Assembly: GCA_963735495.1 (NCBI GenBank) | Contig: CAVTLG010000006.1 | Span: 186,001-250,000 of the forward strand | Source of the DNA: CAVTLG01 sp963735495 | GTDB lineage: Bacteria > Chloroflexota > Ktedonobacteria > Ktedonobacterales > Ktedonobacteraceae | Direction of reading: 5' to 3' | Length of the DNA stretch: 64,000 nucleotides | Part shown: positions 26,533 to 35,037 of the stretch, one piece after another | How the letters are laid out: each line of letters starts with the position of its first letter | How positions within the stretch are numbered: position 1 is the first letter of the stretch | Notes under the pieces: model-generated | Databases searched by the model: none | What the model saw: only the letters and a program-made list of their open reading frames with translations | Told to the model about the DNA's origin: nothing | Position numbers and translations under genes: made by a program

Positions 26533-27109
26533 TATGGTAGCACCCTTTGCAGCAGTGGTAATCAAGCTATTGCAAGGCCCGCTCTACAATGATGATGGAA
26601 CCACCTGGAATTTACTCCTCTCTTACATAGAGCCAGTACGTCTCTACTGTGCACAGATGGGGCTCGAATTGCGTTTGCATGAGGAAGATGGCTTTGCTTA
26701 TCTCCTCCAACCAATGCTCAACAAGGAAGATGAGACGCCTCTTAATCTACCACGTCTGACGCGGCGCATACCACTCAGCAAGCCTATTTCTCTGCTCTGT
26801 GTGCTTTTGCGTGAACAACTTTTGTTATTTGAAACGAGCAACCTGGAAGGCGTGGCCTGTGTACTCACAAGCGAACAGATCTACGAGCTTATTCAGCCAA
26901 TGCTGCCTGAGCGTACCAATGAACTCTCCGTACAGCGCAAGATAAATTCCTGGATAGAACAAGTCGTGAATCTGGGCTTTCTTAAAAAACGTCCCCTTTT
27001 AGGTCCAAACTATTTTGAGGTGCGACGTATTCTCAAAGCAAAAATTAATGCCGAAAAACTGGAAGAACTCAAAGAAAGGTTGAAGATGAATGGTACAAAC
27101 GAAGAATGA
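26522..27109 (+). CDS. jetB: Wadjet JetB (MukE-like, DUF4194)
   Basis: 195 residues, the usual size of the DUF4194 kite subunit. Visible landmarks: V-V-I-K-L-L-Q-G-P-L-Y, P-L-N-L-P-R-L-T-R-R-I-P-L-S, L-L-C-V-L-L-R-E-Q-L-L-L-F-E, and C-terminal winged-helix block K-R-P-L-L-G-P-N-Y-F-E-V-R-R-I-L. JetB dimers bind the JetA kleisin. ATG at 26522 has GGAGG seven bases ahead, inside the jetA end, so translation is coupled. The stop overlaps the jetC start by 20 bases. Confidence 0.87.
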   Translation: MRSNMVAPFAAVVIKLLQGPLYNDDGTTWNLLLSYIEPVRLYCAQMGLELRLHEEDGFAYLLQPMLNKEDETPLNLPRLTRRIPLSKPISLLCVLLREQLLLFETSNLEGVACVLTSEQIYELIQPMLPERTNELSVQRKINSWIEQVVNLGFLKKRPLLGPNYFEVRRILKAKINAEKLEELKERLKMNGTNEE

Positions 27110-30100
27110 AACCCCAGTGCAAGGAGAAGAGGTCCGTATCGAAGGGTTTCGCTTGCAACATCTGGAAGTCTACAACTGGGGTACCTTTAATCAACGCATC
27201 TGGATACTGAACGCAGCAGGAGGAAGTTCACTGCTGACAGGCGCGAATGGCTCCGGAAAATCAACATTGGTTGATGCTCTGCTTACCCTGCTCGTTCCGC
27301 CACAGAAACGCACCTATAATCTGGCTTCCGGTTCTGAAAAGCGGCGCGAACGAGATGAGCGTACCTATATCCAAGGTGCCTGGGGGAAGCAGAAAGACCT
27401 TGAAAATAACCGTTCGAAGCCGCAATATCTGCGCGCAAATGATACTCATTCCGTTCTGCTCGCAGTCTTTGAGAACGCCACACTCCAGCAAACACTCACG
27501 CTAGCACAGGTGCTATGGCTAGACGAAAATGCACCGCAACGTCTTTTCTTCGTAGCGTTACGCCCATTGAGTATTGACGAGCATTTCCGATTGCGCGGCT
27601 CTCCAAAAGAACTACGTAAACAGGTAAAGGCCCAGGATATTGAGGTCTACGATCAGTTTGCAAAATATAGCCAGCGTTTTCGTCAGTTTTTTGCATTGCG
27701 TTCAGAGAAGGCACTCGATCTGTTTAATCAGATCGTCTCGATGAAAGAAATTGGCAGCTTAAATACGTTCGTGCGTGAGCATATGTTGGAAAAAACTGAT
27801 GCGCAAGAACGCATTCGCCAGTTACGTGAAAATTTTGAGAATCTCACCCGCGCCCATGACTCCATCCAATTGGCCGGACGCCAGTTAGCTATTCTGGAGC
27901 CATTGATGCAAGATACGCAGAAGTATGCTGATCTTCAGGCGCGTATACAGGCAGCAAACCGCTGCAGCGAACTGGTTCCCGCATACATAGCTTGGCGCAA
28001 GATGACTCTGCTGGAAGAAGCCCTCACCATTTCCCAACAGCAACTCGCCACAGCAGAGACGCGTAGTCAGACGCTCCAACGTTTGTTGGAGAATCTCAAT
28101 CAGAGCATTGTTGACTTGCGTGTAGCAATCGACAAAGATACCGTTGGCCGACGCCTGGAACAACTCAAGTCGGAGATCAAACAGGTAAAACAGCGCTACG
28201 ACGATCAGAAAAATCAGGCAACCCATTATGATCAACTTGCCAAGCAACTTGGCCTTCCTGTATACGAGGATGAAGCGACTTTTTACGCGACGCGTCAACA
28301 AGCCATTCCACTTCAACAAAGCATACGAGAACGCCAGGTACAGCTACGAGGCGAGCGCGATCAGCACATGCAGCAAATGGTGAAGCTTAAGGACGAGTCT
28401 ACATTGCTGGAAAAAGAATTGCTCTCGCTCAGAAATCGTACTAGCCAGATTCCCAGTGAGGATATCCTACTGCGTGGGCGTATTGCAGCAGCACTACATC
28501 TCACAGAAGAAGATTTGCCTTTTGTCGGTGAACTCTTACGTGTGCGTCAGAGCGAACAACGTTGGGAACCAGCCATTGAGCGCCTCTTGCGTGGCTTTGG
28601 GCTGCGGCTGCTCGTTGCAGATAAGTACTATCCAGAGGTCAGTCGCTATGTCGATAGAACGCATCTCGGCAGACGGCTGGTCTATCTGCGGGTACGAGTT
28701 CCGCGTGTGCCACTTCATAATGAACGTTTGGATGCCAACGCTCTCTATCATAAGCTGGAGGTCAAACCTGATACACCTTTTACACAATGGTTGGATGCAG
28801 AATTACTTGATGCACATAATTATCTCTGCTGCGAGACGTTAGAGGAGTTTCAGTATGTACATCTCGCTTTGACGATCAATGGTCAGATCAAGCGTGGACA
28901 GGTGCAGCACGAGAAAGACGACAGTGCGGAACTTGGCAATCGTCGTCGCTACGTCTTGGGTTGGAATAACAAAGAAAAGCAAGAGGCTCTTCGGCTGGAT
29001 CTTGAGGCCTATAAAAAATCACTGCAAAGCTTGAATGAACATATCCAGCAAGTTGAACAACAGCAAGATATCATACAGAAGCAAGCGGACGCTCTCCAAC
29101 GCTTGCTGGAATTTGAAAGCTTCACTCTGCTTGACTGGCGTACGAGCGCAAGTCAATTACAAGATTTACGTGCGCAATTTCAAGAATTACAAATGAGCAG
29201 CTCTCATCTAGCGACACTGACTGAGCAGTTGCACGAGGCTGAGCGCCAGCGTAAAATGCATCAGGACGAGCGCGACCTGGTTACGAGTGAAGTGACCACA
29301 TTGAAAAGGGATATCGAAGCATACTCTAGAGAGTCAAACGAGTGCCGATATCAGTTTGATGAAGCCACGCTAGCTCAAGAAGTACTTTTGCTAGGGCAGA
29401 TGCAAAAGGACCTCAAGACGCTTGAGCGCGAGCGCGGCAGCGAACTTTCGCTGATCACGGTAAACGATCTCCGTGATCGCCTACGACAATTTTACTATAA
29501 CCGCGCGAGTTCATTTCAGGGTCAAGCAAATCAACAGGTACAACTGATTGTCAACGGGATGCGTACGTTCCTTCAGACCAATCCAAGTTTAGAGCAAGAG
29601 ATGGATGCTTCAATTGATGCACTGGCTGAGTACCAACGCGTATACGAACGGGTACAGCGCGAGGACCTGCCACGCTACCAGCGGAGCTTTAAAGCTTTAT
29701 TGAATGAAAAAGTCGTCACTGATATTGGGAGTTTTCAAGCTGCGTTGAAGCAGCAAGAAGAGGATATCCGTGACAGTATTCGACATCTCAACGGGCCACT
29801 GAGTTCCATCGGTTATACTGATTCTACTTATATCCGCCTGAATTGTGAGTCGACACATGACGCTGATATACGTGAATTTCGTAATCTTCTGAAAGATTGT
29901 CTACCAGACGTTGGACGGGACGAACATACGTCTGAAGCCAATGAAGCAAGCTTTCAGCATATCAGAGCACTGTTACAACGTTTTGAAGAGCAAAGTAACT
30001 GGACACAGAAAGTGACCAATGTACGCAACTGGCTCGATTTCTCAGCGTCAGAACTCTATCGTGAAGATAACTCACAGAAGCGTTATCATTCCGACTCCTC

Positions 30101-30464
30101 GGGTCAATCCGGCGGTCAGAAAGTCAAGCTGGCATATACTATTCTCGCCTCTGCTATTGCCTACCAATATGGGCTTGATCAGGTCGAGACACGTAGGCGT
30201 ACCTTCCGCTTTGTGGCTATTGATGAGGCGTTCGGTCGATCAGACGAGCGCAATGCACAGTATGCCATGCGGCTCTTCCGCCAACTCGATCTCCAGGTGC
30301 TCATTGTGACACCGCTTGACAAAATTCAAATCGCCGAACCCTATATTGCGTCCTGCCATCTGGTTACGAATAACGAGGAGGAAAACGATTCGAAGGTCTA
30401 TAATCTCACTCGTGCTGAATATCTTGAGCGCAAGCGTGCTTGGCGGATGCAGGATGCGCAATGA
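27090..30464 (+). CDS. jetC: Wadjet JetC (SMC-like ATPase)
   Basis: 1124 residues, a MukB/RecN-type SMC motor. Walker A G-A-N-G-S-G-K-S-T is at about 51, two long coiled coils flank a hinge-like middle around 480-620, the ABC signature S-G-G-Q-K-V-K is at about 1006 and Walker B F-V-A-I-D-E-A-F-G-R-S-D at about 1043. A histidine-switch-like V-T-P-L-D-K follows. In type I Wadjet, JetABC extrudes DNA loops and senses small circular DNA, which JetD then cleaves. All ATPase motifs are intact. The jetD start overlaps the stop as ATGA. Confidence 0.92.
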   Translation: MVQTKNETPVQGEEVRIEGFRLQHLEVYNWGTFNQRIWILNAAGGSSLLTGANGSGKSTLVDALLTLLVPPQKRTYNLASGSEKRRERDERTYIQGAWGKQKDLENNRSKPQYLRANDTHSVLLAVFENATLQQTLTLAQVLWLDENAPQRLFFVALRPLSIDEHFRLRGSPKELRKQVKAQDIEVYDQFAKYSQRFRQFFALRSEKALDLFNQIVSMKEIGSLNTFVREHMLEKTDAQERIRQLRENFENLTRAHDSIQLAGRQLAILEPLMQDTQKYADLQARIQAANRCSELVPAYIAWRKMTLLEEALTISQQQLATAETRSQTLQRLLENLNQSIVDLRVAIDKDTVGRRLEQLKSEIKQVKQRYDDQKNQATHYDQLAKQLGLPVYEDEATFYATRQQAIPLQQSIRERQVQLRGERDQHMQQMVKLKDESTLLEKELLSLRNRTSQIPSEDILLRGRIAAALHLTEEDLPFVGELLRVRQSEQRWEPAIERLLRGFGLRLLVADKYYPEVSRYVDRTHLGRRLVYLRVRVPRVPLHNERLDANALYHKLEVKPDTPFTQWLDAELLDAHNYLCCETLEEFQYVHLALTINGQIKRGQVQHEKDDSAELGNRRRYVLGWNNKEKQEALRLDLEAYKKSLQSLNEHIQQVEQQQDIIQKQADALQRLLEFESFTLLDWRTSASQLQDLRAQFQELQMSSSHLATLTEQLHEAERQRKMHQDERDLVTSEVTTLKRDIEAYSRESNECRYQFDEATLAQEVLLLGQMQKDLKTLERERGSELSLITVNDLRDRLRQFYYNRASSFQGQANQQVQLIVNGMRTFLQTNPSLEQEMDASIDALAEYQRVYERVQREDLPRYQRSFKALLNEKVVTDIGSFQAALKQQEEDIRDSIRHLNGPLSSIGYTDSTYIRLNCESTHDADIREFRNLLKDCLPDVGRDEHTSEANEASFQHIRALLQRFEEQSNWTQKVTNVRNWLDFSASELYREDNSQKRYHSDSSGQSGGQKVKLAYTILASAIAYQYGLDQVETRRRTFRFVAIDEAFGRSDERNAQYAMRLFRQLDLQVLIVTPLDKIQIAEPYIASCHLVTNNEEENDSKVYNLTRAEYLERKRAWRMQDAQ

Positions 30465-31624
30465 TCACACCAGATGAAATCAAAGCGAAGGTGGAGCGCT
30501 GCTACTTTGCCTTTTTACAATCCTGGCTGCGTGGGGAACCCTATGTTCCCCTACGCTTTCCCGTCGGAAAGTCTCCTGATACCTTTCCTCAACTGCGTAC
30601 CGCTGTGCAACAGCTTCAAGCTGCGGCAAAAGCGCAGAGAGGCTATGGCTATCATATTGAAACGCGACAACAGCAAACGCGCTCATTTGGTATGCAAACA
30701 CGACCTATCGCCGTCGTATTTGAAGCAGCAGAGGATTTTCTCCGTTTCATTGAAAAAGAGCATGAGTTTCAGCACTTTCAGCAGGATGTGGCGCGGATTC
30801 GGGAGCAATTGCCACAATTAGCGGATTGGATGGAACGATCTCCGAAGAAGGTTATCGCGCAACATGAGCTCTGGCCTGACTTACTCATTGTGTGTCGATA
30901 TCTTTTGGAACATCCTCAGCCAGAGCTTTATATTCGTGAGTTGCCAATCAATGTACATACGAAATTTGTGGAAGAGCATAGAGGTATTTTACGCGAATTA
31001 CTGGAAGCCATATTACCTGCCGAGACCATTCTATCAGATGCGCTCACCTTCCAGCAGCGATTTGGCTTACGCGAGGGGGAACCCCAGATTCACGTACGCT
31101 TTCTTGATGATCAGCTTGGCAAGAGCTATGGGTTACCAGTTGATGAACTCAGTACCCCTTGTTCGCAATTTGCGCGACTTCAGCTCAAGGAGCAACGCTG
31201 TCTTATCACAGAAAATAAGATGACATTTCTAACCCTTCCACCTTTGTCTCATACCTTTGCTATTCTCGGCGGTGGCTTTGGCGTAAGTGCCTTGGCTGCT
31301 ATCCCCTGGCTGAGTCAGTGCCCAATGATCTATTGGGGAGATCTTGATGCACAAGGTTTTCAGATCCTCTCACAACTACGGTCCTTGTTCCCCCACGTTG
31401 TGTCATTGATGATGGATGAGCCAACATTTAAGACATTCTCGCCTTTTCATGTCGAGGGAACGCTATGTACAACCAGGCAATTACCACATCTTACTCGAGA
31501 GGAACATATACTTTTCTTACATTTATCCGAAAAGACACTGCGCCTGGAACAGGAGCACATTAGTCATGCGTATGCACTCACATGTATACAAAAATATTTT
31601 CAACGGTTGACTGACGTAACATAA
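30461..31624 (+). CDS. jetD: Wadjet JetD (TOPRIM nuclease, DUF3322-DUF2220)
   Basis: 387 residues from the ATG at 30461 (ATGA overlap with jetC). The N-terminal arm L-R-G-E-P-Y-V-P-L-R-F-P-V-G and the middle match DUF3322. The C-terminal TOPRIM domain shows L-I-T-E-N-K-M-T-F-L with its catalytic Glu, then G-G-G-F-G-V-S-A-L and I-Y-W-G-D-L-D-A-Q-G-F with the D-x-D pair. JetD dimers are the nuclease that cuts the trapped plasmid. No active-site residue is missing, so the four-gene system appears functional. A 248-base gap follows. Confidence 0.9.
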   Translation: MITPDEIKAKVERCYFAFLQSWLRGEPYVPLRFPVGKSPDTFPQLRTAVQQLQAAAKAQRGYGYHIETRQQQTRSFGMQTRPIAVVFEAAEDFLRFIEKEHEFQHFQQDVARIREQLPQLADWMERSPKKVIAQHELWPDLLIVCRYLLEHPQPELYIRELPINVHTKFVEEHRGILRELLEAILPAETILSDALTFQQRFGLREGEPQIHVRFLDDQLGKSYGLPVDELSTPCSQFARLQLKEQRCLITENKMTFLTLPPLSHTFAILGGGFGVSALAAIPWLSQCPMIYWGDLDAQGFQILSQLRSLFPHVVSLMMDEPTFKTFSPFHVEGTLCTTRQLPHLTREEHILFLHLSEKTLRLEQEHISHAYALTCIQKYFQRLTDVT

Positions 31625-31872
31625 AAAAGAGAAGCTAATGCAAATAGATTTTGTTAATGGTAACAGGTAACATAACAGGAGATACACAGAATGGCACCAG
31701 CGCTCCTGGTGAAATAAAGAGGTGACTATCAATGGTACAAGGTGTTCTCCAGAACAGCATGCAATGCTTACGCAGGATGAACAGGTCGCCTCTATTGAGA
31801 GTAAGGCTCGTTGGGAAGCACCGCTACGGAAATGAAGCAACATGAAACTGAAAAGAAAGAGAGTATTGATTG

Positions 31873-34800
31873 ATGGAAGAAAACAATAAACGAACAGAGG
31901 CATTACACACCACTCAACCTCCATTTCCTGATGCTGCATTGACGGCTTCATCCGTTGAGTTTATGGCAGGTCAACTTGTGGCTCTCCGCTCAGATCCTAC
32001 TCGTATCGGTGTGATTATTCATATGGTGCCTGGAACGCCTGAAAACCGTTATCTTGTCTTTCTCGATAACACGCCATCGACGTACTATGCCAGTCAGCTC
32101 CAATGCTATGATCTGTCTTCTCCTTCAGTTACTATCACCCCATTACCAGCATTTCATGCTTATATGACCGCATTACAACTCAACCATCCCAGCTTAGCAA
32201 CACTTTACTCCCTCAATGCTGCGCGTGTAAACTTTGTCCCCTATCAGTTTAGACCTGTCCTCAAGTTTATTCATTCAGATCGTCCTCGTCTCCTTCTGGC
32301 AGATGAGGTTGGTGTGGGTAAAACAATTGAAGCTGGCCTCATCTTACGAGAACTCCAAGCACGGAAGGATATGCACTCTATTCTCATCATTTGTCCCAAG
32401 CCATTGGTAACGGAGCGGAAGTGGCAGATTGAGATGAAGCGTTTTGATGAACAGTTTATTCACCTTGATGGACCAACATTGCGACGTTGCATCCAAGAAA
32501 CTGATCTTGATGGAACATGGCCCGAACAATATGCAAAAGCTATTTTGCCATTCTCTTTATTTGACCAGGTGCTTTTATCAGGGAACCCCACAAGAAAAAA
32601 GAAGAACGGTATGATTGGGCTACTCGAATTGAACCCACCTCCACATTTCGACCTAATCATCGTTGATGAAGCGCATCACCTACGTAATACGAATACGGCA
32701 ACCCATCAAGGGGTACGCTACTTTTGTGAGCAAACTGAGGCCGTCATTTTTCTGAGTGCGACGCCTATTCAAATGGGCACAAATGATTTATTCGTGCTTT
32801 TAAATCTGCTCCGACCAGACCATATTCTTGATAAAAGTAGTTTTGATCATATGACCGAGCCCAACCCTTTCATTAACCATGCAGTAGACGTTGCCAGGAC
32901 AAATGCAACAGATTGGCCCCGACAGGCACGAGATGCCTTACAAGCTGCTGCGGAGACTCCATGGGGACAGGCTCTTTTACGCAGGGACCCAACCTTTCAA
33001 CGAGTATCTACGACCCTAGAAACCGAGTCTCTCAGTGATCGAGAGAGAGTGGCATGCATTCACGACATGGAGCAATTACATACCTTTTCGCACCTGATCA
33101 ATCGTACCAGGAGAAGAGACATCGGGAATTTCACCACACGCAAACCTGAAACGGTGACCATTTGCTTCACACCTCAGCAGCAGCAATTACATGACCAGTT
33201 ACTGACAGCCCAGCAGAACGTGCTCCGTCTCACCCATGAAGATATCAACGTCAAATTTATGATGACAATGCTCCGTCGCCAAGCTACGAGTTGCCTGTAT
33301 GGTCTTGCTCCTCTCCTAGAGCATATCCTCACGCGTCATATCGATCCATTCTTACTAACAGAGGTCGATGAAGAAGAATTTCTTACCGTTACATCCTTCG
33401 CATCGCTAGAGCCAATTGAAGCACAGATCCATGCAGTATTGGCGCTCGCTGACCGCTTAGATGCCTATGATCCCAAATGGGAAGCATTGCTCACCATTAT
33501 TCGTGACAAACAGAGGTTACCAAACAACAAATTGCTTCTCTTCAGCAGTTTTCGCCATACGCTCCTCTATTTATTTGAACACCTGAAACAGGAGGATGTT
33601 CGCGTGGCTTTCATTCATGGAGGAACACCTGACGAGGATCGACGGATGCTACGTGATCGTTTTAGTCGTTCGAGAGAAGAGATTGAAGCACTCGATGTAC
33701 TCCTCTCCTCAGAGATAGGATGCGAAGGTCTCGATTATCAATTTTGTGATTGCCTGGTCAACTATGATTTACCCTGGAACCCCATGCGTATTGAACAACG
33801 GATTGGGCGTCTGGATCGCTATGGACAAGAAAGCGAAACGATCGCCATCTATAACCTGATTATCTCTGGAACCATCGATGCTGAGATCTATGAACGTTGC
33901 CTCACCCGTATTGGCGTCTTTCATCGGGCAGTAGGAGGAAGCGAAGCGATCCTTGGAAGGATAACACATGAGTTACATGAAATTGCGGAAAGCCTGACCC
34001 TCACACAAGAGGAAATGCAACGTAGACTGCAACAAATCGCCGATAACGAAATCCGCCTTATGCAAGAGCAAGCGGTGCTAGAGGAGCGCCAGAAAGATTT
34101 ATTTGGCATCCGATTACCGATACAGCAACTTGAAAAGGAAATTCAGGATGTGACAAGTTTCTGGCTCTCTCCCTGGGCCTTACAAAATATCGTCCAGTAT
34201 TATTTAGAGCAACAGTGTGGAGGAGAACAAGCCTATATTTTAGGCGAAAAACCACAGAAACGCCTTCGATTAAGTCAGGAAGCACGCAATGCCGTATTGA
34301 AGCACTTACAACAGGTACCTCGGCAATTTTCACCCGTCTTCCGGGAATGGGAAAAATGGCTCAAAGGCTCTTCTCCGTATCTTTCTGTCACATTTGAGGC
34401 CACCTGTGCTGCGGAGAAACGAGATATCACCTTTCTGAATGCTATTCATCCTTTGGCTCAGCAAGCGGCTCGCTCCTTCGGGAAAAACGAGATCCTCTAT
34501 ACCGCATTTTCCGTCGTAGATGCTTCCCTGACGCCAGGAATATATCCCTTTGGCATTTGGCTTTGGCAAAAATTTGGCATTCGTGAGGAAGTCACGCTCC
34601 AACCGGTGTGCAATGAGCAAGCAATAACCGATCGTTTCCTTGAGGTGCTTGCACATGGTTTGCCCATGCCGCCAGAGGAAATCCGATTGCCTGATCAGAC
34701 TGTCTTTGATCAACTTGATAGCGACCACCATCGTCTCTGGAGCAGAGCTCAAACCTTGCAGAAGGACGAGAACAGACAACTTGTTCAGTATCGGAAAGAG

Positions 34801-35037
34801 AGTCTCCAGACAAGTCACCAGGCACATATTTCACAATTACGTACACAACTTGCACAAGCAAAGGAAGAAAATATCAGGCGCATGCGGATTGCACAAATAG
34901 CAAACGCCGAAGCAGATTTTCAGAGACGTATGGATGAACTTAGTCAGGCTACTGGACGAGCTGATATTGCTGCTCAACCGGCAGCTTTTGGCATCATTAT
35001 GGTAAAGGAGGAAGAAAAGCATGAACGACTGGTTTGA
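31873..35037 (+). CDS. RapA-like SNF2 helicase/translocase
   Basis: About 1054 residues. Motif I is D-E-V-G-V-G-K-T-I-E-A-G (about 143), motif II D-E-A-H (about 264), motif III L-S-A-T-P-I-Q (about 294), then motifs V and VI G-C-E-G-L-D-Y and Q-R-I-G-R-L-D-R-Y-G-Q (about 616-650). The C-terminal 350 residues are helical, ending in a coiled coil. This architecture is that of RapA/HepA and of SNF2 enzymes in defence loci such as DISARM DrmD. No nuclease motif is seen in it. Start ATG 31873 is taken although the ribosome site is weak. The next gene's start overlaps by 17 bases. Confidence 0.85.
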   Translation: MEENNKRTEALHTTQPPFPDAALTASSVEFMAGQLVALRSDPTRIGVIIHMVPGTPENRYLVFLDNTPSTYYASQLQCYDLSSPSVTITPLPAFHAYMTALQLNHPSLATLYSLNAARVNFVPYQFRPVLKFIHSDRPRLLLADEVGVGKTIEAGLILRELQARKDMHSILIICPKPLVTERKWQIEMKRFDEQFIHLDGPTLRRCIQETDLDGTWPEQYAKAILPFSLFDQVLLSGNPTRKKKNGMIGLLELNPPPHFDLIIVDEAHHLRNTNTATHQGVRYFCEQTEAVIFLSATPIQMGTNDLFVLLNLLRPDHILDKSSFDHMTEPNPFINHAVDVARTNATDWPRQARDALQAAAETPWGQALLRRDPTFQRVSTTLETESLSDRERVACIHDMEQLHTFSHLINRTRRRDIGNFTTRKPETVTICFTPQQQQLHDQLLTAQQNVLRLTHEDINVKFMMTMLRRQATSCLYGLAPLLEHILTRHIDPFLLTEVDEEEFLTVTSFASLEPIEAQIHAVLALADRLDAYDPKWEALLTIIRDKQRLPNNKLLLFSSFRHTLLYLFEHLKQEDVRVAFIHGGTPDEDRRMLRDRFSRSREEIEALDVLLSSEIGCEGLDYQFCDCLVNYDLPWNPMRIEQRIGRLDRYGQESETIAIYNLIISGTIDAEIYERCLTRIGVFHRAVGGSEAILGRITHELHEIAESLTLTQEEMQRRLQQIADNEIRLMQEQAVLEERQKDLFGIRLPIQQLEKEIQDVTSFWLSPWALQNIVQYYLEQQCGGEQAYILGEKPQKRLRLSQEARNAVLKHLQQVPRQFSPVFREWEKWLKGSSPYLSVTFEATCAAEKRDITFLNAIHPLAQQAARSFGKNEILYTAFSVVDASLTPGIYPFGIWLWQKFGIREEVTLQPVCNEQAITDRFLEVLAHGLPMPPEEIRLPDQTVFDQLDSDHHRLWSRAQTLQKDENRQLVQYRKESLQTSHQAHISQLRTQLAQAKEENIRRMRIAQIANAEADFQRRMDELSQATGRADIAAQPAAFGIIMVKEEEKHERLV

